This document shows, piece after piece, positions 8,923 through 16,471 of a stretch of 64,000 nucleotides of DNA. How positions within the stretch are numbered: the first letter of the stretch is position 1; each line of letters opens with the position of its first letter. A program made the position numbers and the translations under genes. This DNA comes from Pseudomonas fulva (GTDB lineage Bacteria; Pseudomonadota; Gammaproteobacteria; Pseudomonadales; Pseudomonadaceae). The DNA lies in the NCBI RefSeq assembly GCF_023517795.1, contig NZ_CP082928.1:4588001-4652000 (forward strand). The letters run 5' to 3'. The notes beneath the pieces are model-generated. The model searched no databases, was not told the DNA's origin, and saw only the letters and a program-made list of their open reading frames with translations.

Positions 8923-9666
8923 ATGCCCGTCAACGCCCTCTATACGGACCTGTCCGACTACTACGACCTGATGTGCGCCGATATCGACTACCGCGCGCAA
9001 AGCCAGGCCGTGCAGCGCCTGCACCAGTTGTTCGGCAACGGCGGCACACGGCACCTGGACCTGGCCTGTGGCACCGGGCCCCATGTCCGGCATTTTCTCG
9101 ATGCGGGCTTTCGGAGCAGCGGGCTGGACATCAACCAGCCGATGCTCGACAAGGCCGCCATCCGCTGCCCCGAGGCGCACTTCGCCGTGCAGGACATGTG
9201 CGCGTTCAGCGTCGCCGAGCCGGTCGACCTGATCACCTGCTTTCTCTACTCGCTGCACTACAGCGCGACCACCGCACGGCTGGCGGCCTGCATCGCCCAT
9301 GTGCATCGAGCGTTGCAGCCCGGCGGCCTGTTCTGCTTCAACGCCGTGGACCGTACCCGCATCGACAATCAGCTGTTCGCGGCGCACACCGTGCAGATTG
9401 ATGCGGGGCGCTTCACCTTCAGTTCTGGCTGGCACTACAGCGGTGCGGGCGAGCAGCAGGCGCTGCGTTTGCGCATCGAGAAGACCACGGGCGACGAAAC
9501 CCTGACCTGGCACGACGAACACCCCATGGTCGCCGTGAGCTTCGCCGAGCTGCAGGCGTTGCTCGAGCCGCACTTCGACGTGCATGTGCTGGAGCATGAC
9601 TATCAGAGAATCCTGCCGATCAGCGAGAGCGCCGGCAATGCGCTGTTCGCTTGCGTGAAGCGTTAG
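8923..9666 (+). CDS. Class I SAM-dependent methyltransferase
   Basis: A 247-residue protein with SAM-binding motif I as HLDLACGTGPHVRHFLDAGF (about residues 44-63), the acidic post-motif GLDINQPMLDKA, and a motif-IV-like DLITCFLYSLHY. The methyl acceptor cannot be told from sequence; similar stand-alone enzymes act on small molecules. The ATG at 8923 was chosen because the protein begins just before the conserved YYDLM block. It is divergent from the channel-like gene, with about 240 bases between the starts. Confidence 0.85.
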   Translation: MPVNALYTDLSDYYDLMCADIDYRAQSQAVQRLHQLFGNGGTRHLDLACGTGPHVRHFLDAGFRSSGLDINQPMLDKAAIRCPEAHFAVQDMCAFSVAEPVDLITCFLYSLHYSATTARLAACIAHVHRALQPGGLFCFNAVDRTRIDNQLFAAHTVQIDAGRFTFSSGWHYSGAGEQQALRLRIEKTTGDETLTWHDEHPMVAVSFAELQALLEPHFDVHVLEHDYQRILPISESAGNALFACVKR

Positions 9667-9983
9667 CGAGTACCTTTGCTGAGGCCGCCCACTGAGCCGC
9701 GATGCTGTCAGCACCTTCTAGCTTGATCACGGCTGAAGCGGATCGCCGCCCGGCCGCGCCCACGCATCTGTGTATCTAAAGGAGGTTCGCACTGTTGGCG
9801 CTACAGCACAGTGACGCAGGCTCGGTGGCGTGAAAAACGACTGGTTGGGTGACCGACCTGGGACCTGCACGCAGCGCTGCGCAGACCGTGTCGGTTAGCC
9901 GCGTAATCTGCTAGTAACGGGCACCCACAGTTTCTGACACCGTGTCTCTGCCTGCAGCGCCGCCTACCTCGCCAGCGGGCCCG
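9667..9983. other. Intergenic stretch between convergent genes
   Basis: No credible protein or RNA gene was recognised. The one oddity is a near-perfect ribosome-binding sequence, AAAGGAGGT, at about 9778-9786, followed eight bases later by a TTG that opens only a 12-codon frame on the plus strand. No terminator hairpin with a T-run is visible for either flanking gene. Confidence 0.4.
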
Positions 9984-10676
9984 TCAGTGCAGCGTCGGTG
10001 TAAGCCGCTCGGCGACCAACTGGCGCGCCTGATGGGCCAACTGATCCAGATGATAGTCGCGTTGTTTCTCGGCCTCGCTCATGGCCTTCTTGCCATGCTG
10101 CTTGAGCAGGTAGGCGTGAATCTGCCGCACCTCGGTGGACTGGAACACCGGCGCCAGGTCCTGCACGGCCACCAGGCCATCGGAGCGCTGGTCACGGGTG
10201 TTCATCAGCACCTGCGGCCCTTGGGCGGCCAGCACCTGCAGGCCCATGGCCTCGAAGGTCGGCACCTTGCCGGCCACGCAGGCCAGCTCCATATGGGGAT
10301 GGCGCTCGATGATGCGCTGCAACATGGCCCGGGCGATGCCGCCCCGGCGATGGCTGGCCGCGACGGCCATATAGGCGAGGGTGCAGGCGTCGGCATCGTC
10401 CTGGCTGGGCAGGTACAGGGCGAAACCCAGCACCACGGCGGGGTCCTGATCATCCAGGGCCAGCAGCAATTGCGTGGGGCTATCGGCTTCGCCATTCATG
10501 GCCTGCAGGTACAGGTGCACCTCAAAGCCGATCACGTACTGGTACAGCTGGAACAGCGGGTTGCTAGGCGTCAGCGGCACCGGGCTGATGTCGCTGAAGT
10601 AGTCCACCACCATCTGCAGCACCTGGGCTTTGAGGGACTCGGGTGGCGGGGCATCGAGGTGGGTGAGGGTGAACAT
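9984..10676 (-). CDS. GNAT-family acetyltransferase
   Basis: A 230-residue protein with the acetyl-CoA-binding motif A visible as SHRRGGIARAMLQRIIERHP (R/Q-x-x-G-x-A pattern) after a beta-strand rich in small residues. The C-terminal 70 residues, including KQHGKKAMSEAEKQRDYHLD, extend beyond the minimal GNAT fold and are charged and helical. The substrate is unknown. It stands alone, convergent with the methyltransferase and divergent from the next small operon. Confidence 0.75.
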   Translation of the reverse strand: MFTLTHLDAPPPESLKAQVLQMVVDYFSDISPVPLTPSNPLFQLYQYVIGFEVHLYLQAMNGEADSPTQLLLALDDQDPAVVLGFALYLPSQDDADACTLAYMAVAASHRRGGIARAMLQRIIERHPHMELACVAGKVPTFEAMGLQVLAAQGPQVLMNTRDQRSDGLVAVQDLAPVFQSTEVRQIHAYLLKQHGKKAMSEAEKQRDYHLDQLAHQARQLVAERLTPTLH

Positions 10677-10809
10677 CGCGGCGGGCTCTTGTTAATACGG
10701 CGGGCGCCATTGTAACCCGTGGGGCAGGCGGGCGTTGTGGCCGAGAACCTATGGATGGGCCTTGTCGGGTAACATGGCGGCGCACCCGACACCGATCCGG
10801 AAGGGCCTT

Positions 10810-11145
10810 ATGGCAGCCTCGAAACGAACATATGCAGGCATCGAACGCGAGCTGATTCGCACCCTGACCGACGCCTGCGAAACGGCAAAGAGCGAGATCG
10901 TCGGCTTCCAGTGGCTCACCCATGAGGTGAACTACGCACGCTTTCCAGAGAGCCTGATCGTCACCTGGATGTTCGACAGCGAGGCCAGCAAGGCGCGGGC
11001 CCTGGCGGGCGCGGACAAGGCCAGGATGCTGGCGCTGACCCTGGCCGCGTTCGAGGCGGTGGGCATCAGCGTGTCCCGTATCAATGAGCACGTGGCGTTT
11101 TCGCTCGAGCAGCCGGCAGGGGGCAAGCGTGGCCAAGGACATTGA
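10810..11145 (+). CDS. Conserved hypothetical protein
   Basis: A 111-residue soluble protein beginning MAASKRTYAGIERELIRTLT, with no recognised catalytic motif or membrane segment. I believe similar proteins are common in Pseudomonas, sometimes labelled Fis-family without clear support; I see no helix-turn-helix that would justify that. The ATG at 10810 is preceded by a weak AAGGG. Its 3' end overlaps the following DUF1289 gene by 17 bases, so the two are probably co-translated. Confidence 0.7.
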   Translation: MAASKRTYAGIERELIRTLTDACETAKSEIVGFQWLTHEVNYARFPESLIVTWMFDSEASKARALAGADKARMLALTLAAFEAVGISVSRINEHVAFSLEQPAGGKRGQGH

Positions 11146-11317
11146 AAACCCCTGCGTGTCGCTGTGCCAGCTCAACAGCGAACTGTGCGTCAGCTGCGGC
11201 CGTACGCGGGAGGAAATCCGCAAGTGGCGCGGCATGAAACGCCCCGAGAAGATGGCCACCGTGCAGAAGGCGGCAGCGCGGATGAAGGCGATTGCCAAGA
11301 AGAAAAACAAAGGCTAG
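11129..11317 (+). CDS. DUF1289 small cysteine-rich protein
   Basis: A 62-residue protein of the DUF1289 family: the N-terminal NPCVSLCQ and CVSCGRTREEIRKW give four cysteines in a C-x3-C / C-x2-C arrangement, likely a metal-binding knuckle, followed by a basic lysine-rich tail. The start is GTG at 11129, supported by a GGCAGGGGG ribosome site and by the family, which begins just before NPC. It overlaps the end of the upstream gene. Molecular role is unknown. Confidence 0.82.
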   Translation: MAKDIENPCVSLCQLNSELCVSCGRTREEIRKWRGMKRPEKMATVQKAAARMKAIAKKKNKG

Positions 11318-11374
11318 AACGCGGGCCGATCAAGGGCTGTCGCTCCCATCGACCCGCTGCTGGCGCCTCGGTAC

Positions 11375-12007
11375 CTATTCTTGCGGTTCGGCTAGAAACG
11401 GTGCGACGCTGCCAAATGGGTAACTGCCCATCCCAATGCGCAGTGGCGCGACTGCTGTCGAGGTGCCGGTGCCCACTGCCATCACGTTATCGAAAAGCAC
11501 CTGTTCACCGGGGTGACGGTTATCTGCTGCGACGATCAGGTAATAAGTGCCATCCCGGCGAACCTGGCCAGCCAAGTCCTGATTGACGACACCCACCTGG
11601 CCGCGTATCTGGCCAAAGCCTTGTCCAATTACCGTCGACTTGTCGTCCAACAGGATGAGGTAAGGCGCCAGCACATACTTGCTGAAACCGAGGCAGCTGT
11701 TCACGCACCAGGAGTTGACTTTGATGAGAAAGGGTTTATTGGCCTTGAGGTCGACCGAAAATACGCGGTAATTGGATGGAACCCCCTCGACTAGAAGGCG
11801 AGGTTCCTGAGCGGTGATTTGCCACTGTTTGGGACGCCAGCCGGGTGCTACCTGCATCGGTTCGGCAGCGGTGTTTCGGACTGCCTCGGCGGGCGTTTTT
11901 GCGAGTGGGGTCGTGGCGTTGGCCACCTGCTCTTGATAGACGCGCTGCGGGTTGGCGCTGCAGGCAATCAAGGCCAGGCAAATGCTGAGAAGCAGGATTA
12001 AGCGCAT
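11375..12007 (-). CDS. Putative lipoprotein
   Basis: A 210-residue protein with a classic lipoprotein signal: MRLILLLSICLALIAC, with the lipobox cysteine at residue 16 followed by Ser and Ala, so outer-membrane sorting is likely. The mature part is about 195 residues with a pair of cysteines (WCVNSC) that could form a disulphide, and no recognised catalytic domain. I used the ATG at 12007 because the signal peptide begins there. Function is unknown. Confidence 0.7.
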   Translation of the reverse strand: MRLILLLSICLALIACSANPQRVYQEQVANATTPLAKTPAEAVRNTAAEPMQVAPGWRPKQWQITAQEPRLLVEGVPSNYRVFSVDLKANKPFLIKVNSWCVNSCLGFSKYVLAPYLILLDDKSTVIGQGFGQIRGQVGVVNQDLAGQVRRDGTYYLIVAADNRHPGEQVLFDNVMAVGTGTSTAVAPLRIGMGSYPFGSVAPFLAEPQE

Positions 12008-12110
12008 TGTATTTTCCTTTGAGTGGCAAGTGCGTAACGAGTCCATCGTTTGCCTAAGGCTAATTCGCCTGGAGCGTTAAGTGACGCTCGTTCTTGAATC
12101 TTGAATGTCT

Positions 12111-12148
12111 GAACCATGATGGACAAGCTTCGCTTTGTCCATCCTACT
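12111..12148 (-). repeat. Degenerate REP-like hairpin (GGACAA...TTGTCC type)
   Basis: An imperfect copy of the dispersed repeat described at 15467-15574: an inverted repeat TGGACAAG/CTTTGTCCA with a TCCTAC end corresponding to the GTAG foot on the minus strand. It lies upstream of the lipoprotein gene. Confidence 0.6.
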
Positions 12149-12324
12149 CCCTAGTCGATCATGGCTGCTGCGCCTGCTTCGGAGCGACGCCGTTGATATG
12201 GGGGCATGTGTCCAGCGAATCGGGTGTTGGAAGCTTGGGCTCGAACCGCACTGCCGCGCCATTGCCTTGTTTGACTTCTACACGCTCCTTTAAGATGGCC
12301 GGCCCTTGCAAGGCAGGAAACACC

Positions 12325-13290
12325 ATGTGGTTCACCAAGAAAAACACGCTCAGTGACGAGCAGGCGACGGCGCTCAATGAGCAGGCCTGGGCGGCGTTTC
12401 GCGAGCAGGATCTGGACACCGCGCTCGAGCATTTCCAGACCCTTGCCAAGGCATGTCCTGCCGACCCGCGCTGGATGAACGGCGTTGGCGCGGTGAGCCT
12501 GGCACGTGAAGATCGCGCCGGTGCCCGTCGACACTTCCAGATGGCCGCCAAGCACGATTATCCCGGCAGCCACTACAACCTCGGCATCATGGCCTACCAG
12601 GAAGATGACCACGAGGCTGCCCGCCGGCACTTCCTGAGGGCCGCCGAGCACGATTATCCAGGCAGCCACTATAACCTCGGCACCATGGCCTTCCAGGAAG
12701 GCGATCATGATGCTGCCCGCCATTATTTCCAGCAGGCCGCCAAGTACGATTGCCCTCGCAGCCACTTCTACCTTGGCAGCATGGCCCATCAGGACGGCGA
12801 TCACGATGCCGCCGTCGAGCACCTCAATAACGCCGTGCGCCACGATCATGCGGAGGCGCTGAACCTGCTCGGCGACGTCCACCTGCATGCCGAGCGCTAC
12901 CCGCAGGCCGAGCAGGCCTATCGGCGCGCCGCCGAACTGGGGCATGTCGACGGCTACAACAATCTCGGCCTGTTGTACCTGCAGCTCGAGGACTACCAGC
13001 AGGCCAAGCAGGCGTTGTTGCAGGCCCTGCAATCCGACCACGTCTACGCCCAGCACAATCTGGCAGTGGCCTATCACCGCCTGGGCGAACTCGAGGCGGC
13101 CGAGCGCTGGTACCTGATCTCCTTCTCTCAGCACGGCAACCTGCAGTCGCTGGAGAACCTCGGCCACGTATATGGCGAAAGTGGGCGCGAAGCCGAGGGC
13201 CAGGCGCTGGTGGCGGCCTCCGACAAGCTCTATGAGGATCAGCCCCTGAGCGATTACGAGCAGGCGTTGATTGACCGCCTGCTTGCCTGA
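12325..13290 (+). CDS. TPR/Sel1-like repeat protein
   Basis: A 321-residue protein built from about eight 34-36-residue helical repeats. Three consecutive units (about residues 75-180) are nearly identical, each carrying HDYPGSHYNLG or CPRSHFYLG followed by MAxQEDDHEAAR-type helices. Such arrays are protein-interaction scaffolds. There is no signal peptide. The ATG at 12325 follows an AGGCAGGAAA ribosome site; upstream codons in the same frame are unlikely to be coding. Partners are unknown and neighbours do not suggest a pathway. Confidence 0.8.
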   Translation: MWFTKKNTLSDEQATALNEQAWAAFREQDLDTALEHFQTLAKACPADPRWMNGVGAVSLAREDRAGARRHFQMAAKHDYPGSHYNLGIMAYQEDDHEAARRHFLRAAEHDYPGSHYNLGTMAFQEGDHDAARHYFQQAAKYDCPRSHFYLGSMAHQDGDHDAAVEHLNNAVRHDHAEALNLLGDVHLHAERYPQAEQAYRRAAELGHVDGYNNLGLLYLQLEDYQQAKQALLQALQSDHVYAQHNLAVAYHRLGELEAAERWYLISFSQHGNLQSLENLGHVYGESGREAEGQALVAASDKLYEDQPLSDYEQALIDRLLA

Positions 13291-13340
13291 GCCACGGTGA
13301 TCTTGCGAGAAACCCTCGCCTGTACTTGATCGAGGCCCGG

Positions 13341-13560
13341 GTTGTAGTGCCGAACCGGGCATGGTCGGCGGACTGCTCGCTGATGCTACGAGCCCCCGGC
13401 GTTCCGGTCCGCCCCACGGGCTACGCTAGCGCTGGGCTGTAGGGCGTACTCGCGAAGCAGTACGCCTTTGGGACGCCGGGGTATGGTGCCGAACCGGGCC
13501 TGGCGGCGGACTGTTCGCTGACGCTTCGAGCGGCCGGCGCTCCGGGCCGCCCTGCGGGCT
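13341..13560. repeat. Pair of ~82-bp direct repeats flanking a GTAG-footed hairpin
   Basis: Two imperfect direct copies, about 13341-13422 and 13480-13560, share GTGCCGAACCGGGC, GGCGGACTG, CGCTGA and GCGGGCT-type blocks at roughly 80 percent identity. Between them at 13439-13466 is a REP-like unit: GTAG followed by the perfect 8-bp stem GGCGTACT/AGTACGCC. The second copy ends directly beside the merR-type stop codon. No protein is encoded. Confidence 0.65.
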
Positions 13561-13563
13561 GCT

Positions 13564-13917
13564 TCAGCCGCGCTCAACTTCGTGCAGAAAACTCTCCAGA
13601 ATCTTGCGGCTTTGCGCCAGCTCAGCCGCCTTTTGATCAGCCACGCGGATCTGTTCGTGCAGCACCTCGCGCAACTCATCGCATGGCTCGAAAGCCAGGC
13701 CTTCACCTCTTACGCACGGCAAGAATTTCAAGATGGTCGCCAGGGTCATGCCGGCAGTGCCCAGCAACCGGATGCGTTCGACCGTGCGCAATTCCTCCAG
13801 GGCGTAATCGCGGTAGCCGCCGGATGTGCGTTTGGGCTTCAGCAGCCCCTCGGCTTCGTAGTAACGAAGCATTCGCACGCTCACACCCGAACGCCTGGAT
13901 AGCTCACCTATTTTCAT
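13564..13917 (-). CDS. MerR-family transcriptional regulator
   Basis: A 117-residue MerR-type regulator: the N-terminal winged helix reads MKIGELSRRSGVSVRMLRYY then GGYRDYALEELRTVERI, followed by a dimerisation helix. Only two cysteines are present, so a metal-sensing site like MerR itself is not obvious. It is divergent from the class IV aminotransferase gene, and a 24-bp near-perfect palindrome lies in the shared promoter within an unusually long 20-bp spacer, the classic MerR activation geometry. The likely target is therefore that neighbour (inference). Confidence 0.88.
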   Translation of the reverse strand: MKIGELSRRSGVSVRMLRYYEAEGLLKPKRTSGGYRDYALEELRTVERIRLLGTAGMTLATILKFLPCVRGEGLAFEPCDELREVLHEQIRVADQKAAELAQSRKILESFLHEVERG

Positions 13918-13930
13918 GCCTTGCTTCGCC

Positions 13931-13962
13931 TTGACTCTGACAGTGCTGTCAGGGTCGATGAT
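13931..13962 (+). promoter_or_regulatory. MerR-type operator/promoter with 20-bp spacer
   Basis: TTGACT at 13931-13936 and GATGAT at 13957-13962 are separated by 20 bp. Inside the spacer is the inverted repeat CTGACAG-TG-CTGTCAG (13937-13952), perfect over seven bases per arm and extendable to 10 of 11. This is the arrangement by which MerR-family proteins activate by DNA distortion. It points toward the aminotransferase gene starting at 14002. Confidence 0.75.
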
Positions 13963-14001
13963 AGGGGCTCCTTCAATCGAGCACCAGCAGGAGCTGTTCC
14001 C

Positions 14002-14817
14002 ATGGCGATTCAGCCGATCCACTATCCGTCCTATATCGACGGCCAACCCGCAGCCGCCTCGGCGCTGAACCCGCTGGCGTTCGCCGGCTTTGCCCACTTC
14101 ACCGCCATGCAGGTGAGGAACTCGAGCATCAAGGGGCTGGATCTTCATCTGAACCGACTGCGTCATGCCTCTCTGCAGCTCTTCAAGCGTGCGCCGGATG
14201 AGGCGCTGTTGCGCGCGTACATTCGAACGGCGATCGAGGAGGGCGCGAGCGACCAGTCACTGACGGTCACCGTCTTCTCACCGCACGGCGAGTTCACGGC
14301 CCACAGCATGGACGCCGAGCCAGCCGTGTTCGTGCGTACAGCGGCGCCGTCGAATGGGCCGCAAGGCCCGTTGCGCTTGAGCGTCATCGAGCATGAGAGG
14401 CCGCTGGCCGCCATCAAGCATGTCGGTGAAATCGGCAAGACCTATTACCTTCACCAGGCCATACGCGAGGGGTTCGATGATGCGGCCTTCGTCGATCAGC
14501 GTGGGCACCTGAGCGAGGGCACGATATGGAACCTGGCCTTCTGGGACGGTGAAGCGGTGATCTGGCCCGAGGCCGAGAGGCTCGAGGGCACCATGATGGG
14601 CATGATCCAGCGTCAGCTGGCCCGCCTCGGCGTACCGCAGCGTGTCGAGCCCATCACCCTCGAGCGTGTGAAGGGGCTTTGCGGTGCGGCCGTGCTCAAC
14701 TCATGGACGCCGGGCATTGCCGTCACCGCCATTGGCTGCCATGCGCTCGACGAGGCGAGGCCGTTTATCGAGCTGCTGCACAAGGCTTACGGGGCCGAGC
14801 CGGCCGAGGTGCCCTGA
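14002..14817 (+). CDS. Class IV (PLP) aminotransferase-like protein
   Basis: A 271-residue fold-type IV PLP enzyme related to branched-chain/D-amino-acid aminotransferases and aminodeoxychorismate lyase. The lysine-containing VGEIGKTYYLHQAIREGFDD block and the LSEGTIWNLAFW segment correspond to the PLP lysine and cofactor-binding glutamate regions of the family. AGGAG precedes the ATG at 14002. It is divergent from a MerR regulator and sits behind a MerR-type promoter, so expression is probably inducible. The substrate cannot be named. Confidence 0.78.
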   Translation: MAIQPIHYPSYIDGQPAAASALNPLAFAGFAHFTAMQVRNSSIKGLDLHLNRLRHASLQLFKRAPDEALLRAYIRTAIEEGASDQSLTVTVFSPHGEFTAHSMDAEPAVFVRTAAPSNGPQGPLRLSVIEHERPLAAIKHVGEIGKTYYLHQAIREGFDDAAFVDQRGHLSEGTIWNLAFWDGEAVIWPEAERLEGTMMGMIQRQLARLGVPQRVEPITLERVKGLCGAAVLNSWTPGIAVTAIGCHALDEARPFIELLHKAYGAEPAEVP

Positions 14818-14852
14818 GCTTGCGGGAGGCCAGCATGATCGATGGCAACCAT

Positions 14853-14891
14853 GTAGGGTGGATGACGTTTTTTTCATCCACCATAGCGATA
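14853..14891 (+). repeat. GTAG-footed REP element (RAYT-associated)
   Basis: GTAG followed by the hairpin GGTGGATGA...TCATCCACC and an ATAGCGAT tail. It lies just downstream of the RAYT transposase gene, in inverted orientation to the nearest unit on the other side of that gene. Confidence 0.8.
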
Positions 14892-14905
14892 CAACGTCGG
14901 CCCCT

Positions 14906-15436
14906 TTATTCGCCGTAACCTCGCTCAGCGCCCTCCGGCTCCACACACCAGCCAAGCGGATAAATGCCCATCGCCATCGCATGATGAAAGCTCGAATACG
15001 GCCAGTCCTCCAACCGCTCGACATAGCCGTGTTTCAACGGATTGACGTGGATGTAATCGAAGTGTCGCTGGTAGTCCCGTTCATCACGAGTCAGGTGTTC
15101 CCAATAACGCCGTTGCCAGATACCGCGCTCGCGGCGGCGTTGCTGATTGACCGTGCGTGTCTCGGTAAGGGGAAGACGTTTGGCGAAGGCGAACTTGATC
15201 ACCTTCCAACGCCGGGCGAAGTTGGCATCGCCCGGCGGTAGCGTCCACAGACAGTGCATATGGTCGGGTAGCACCACCCAGGCATCGATATGAAAAGGGT
15301 GCCGGGCCCGAGTGGCGCGCACGGTTTCGCGCAGCAGGTCGATTTCGCGGGTCAGCAGGTTGCTGGTGCGATCACGCAGATTGACGGTGAAGAAGTAGGT
15401 GGCGCCAAGAACCTGGGCGCGGCGGTAGTTGGGCAT
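14906..15436 (-). CDS. REP-associated tyrosine transposase (RAYT, IS200-like Y1)
   Basis: A 176-residue Y1 transposase of the RAYT group. It has the HUH motif as LPDHMHCLW (about residues 56-64), the YHVNP-type segment FDYIHVNPLKHGYVERLEDW, and a catalytic-tyrosine region around RDYQRHFDY. RAYTs are domesticated, single-copy relatives of IS200/IS605 transposases that act on REP sequences starting with GTAG. Exactly such repeats flank this gene (14853-14891 and 15467-15574) and recur at four or more places in the window. AAGGA precedes the ATG. Confidence 0.9.
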   Translation of the reverse strand: MPNYRRAQVLGATYFFTVNLRDRTSNLLTREIDLLRETVRATRARHPFHIDAWVVLPDHMHCLWTLPPGDANFARRWKVIKFAFAKRLPLTETRTVNQQRRRERGIWQRRYWEHLTRDERDYQRHFDYIHVNPLKHGYVERLEDWPYSSFHHAMAMGIYPLGWCVEPEGAERGYGE

Positions 15437-15466
15437 GGCGGCTCATCCTTGAGCAGTGTGTTGCCT

Positions 15467-15574
15467 GAACCATGGTGGACAGGCTTCGCGTTGTCCACCC
15501 TACGCCACGCTTCAACCTCACATCGGGTTCCCAGCTCCGTAGGGTGGATGACGCTTTCTCATCCACCATTGCGG
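15467..15574. repeat. BIME: inverted pair of REP elements upstream of RAYT
   Basis: Two head-to-head REPs. The minus-strand unit (15467-15504) reads, on its own strand, GTAG-GGTGGACAACG...TTGTCCACC; the plus-strand unit (15539-15574) reads GTAG-GGTGGATGACG...TCATCCACC. Stems differ (ACAA versus ATGA) but the foot and GGTGGA/TCCACC base are shared. Confidence 0.85.
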
Positions 15575-15632
15575 TGGTTGTTCGGGCTACTTGCTGCGTC
15601 AAGAATACCGGCGGCCAACCGCGATCAAAAGA

Positions 15633-15944
15633 TCATTTTCGCCTGCACACTTCCACATCATCCTGCGTTTTTAGCTCGGTATCGACTCCCAGCCGATATC
15701 GGCAGTATTCAATAATCAGATTGCGCTCCTCATCGGTAAGGCGCTCAACCTTCCTGATCTCACTATCATTGGCGTGAATGTTGTAAAACTTCATCTGAAG
15801 CGTTGGGTATTTCTTGAGGAACAGAATGGTTTCTATATCACCGTCCTCAAGGGCTTCGTAATAGCCGGCATAGAACACAGTGGTGAGTATCAGGATTACT
15901 ACAATCAGCAGCTTTTTCATTCGTGTGGTGCCGGTTGATTCCAT
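15633..15944 (-). CDS. Small hypothetical exported or membrane-anchored protein
   Basis: A 103-residue frame with a hydrophobic N-terminal helix (KKLLIVVILILTTVFYAGYY) and a charged helical remainder with two cysteines near the end. I keep the ATG at 15944 because AGAGG lies four bases upstream; the ATG at 15920, giving a more standard MKK signal start (95 residues), is an equally possible beginning. No family is recognised. Its base composition is more AT-rich than the surrounding housekeeping genes, consistent with accessory DNA. Confidence 0.55.
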   Translation of the reverse strand: MESTGTTRMKKLLIVVILILTTVFYAGYYEALEDGDIETILFLKKYPTLQMKFYNIHANDSEIRKVERLTDEERNLIIEYCRYRLGVDTELKTQDDVEVCRRK

Positions 15945-16471
15945 TCGGCCTCTGACAGGGCGTTTATACTTGGCGTAGTTACGCCTTTGTGGGCGCTTCG
16001 TGTGTTATCGACCCGGAGCTTCGAGGGTCGTATTCCTGTAAGCAGCCTAAGAGCGATCAAACATACAACGGCTTCTGCCATCAGTGAATGAGCAATGCTG
16101 AAGAAGTATTTTTGACGCCTCGAAAATTTTCTGACCCTTGGCGTCTCTGGTTTTCAGGTGGTGTGCGCAGGAAGTTGCGCATTCAAGAGCGGTTATCATT
16201 CGGTTACCCGTTGACCCACCGGGCAATGGCATGATCTCTGTTACTCGGCATGGCGATGCATCTCTGCCCATTCCTGGCTAGGATACACCGCCCATGGTTT
16301 CAGCCGCTGTCGGCAGCGCTATTGATGGCAACGCCATCAGCAGCAATTTGCAACGCGCTGCACAACACCTGAGTAACGTTAATGGACAGCGCTCCAGCCG
16401 GGCTATCAGACGGTATAAGCCAGTCAGCCGCCAGAGCTGTCAATACCTCTCGCTAATGCAAGGACTCGCAC
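15945..16471. other. Gene-poor stretch upstream of the PAAR gene
   Basis: No credible gene. It contains the degenerate hairpin repeat at 16004-16062 and some AT-rich sequence around 16070-16200 that may hold promoters. Short open frames on both strands here have no family features or ribosome sites. Confidence 0.4.
16004..16062 (+). repeat. Hairpin repeat, left copy (ATCGAC...GATCAAAC family)
   Basis: A degenerate copy, about 70 percent identical over 59 bases, of the repeat at 21133-21191. Both run ATCGAC, GAG, TCGAGGG and end in CGATCAAAC, in the same orientation. The stems seen in the right copy are partly decayed here. Confidence 0.55.

Noticed and set aside
8686..9714. N-terminal extension of the channel-like protein through the methyltransferase region
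   Set aside because: The extension is antisense to a clear SAM methyltransferase, and a normal start exists at 8685.
14853..15574. CRISPR-like array
   Set aside because: The repeats are GTAG-footed hairpins in inverted pairs without regular spacers; they are REP/BIME elements.
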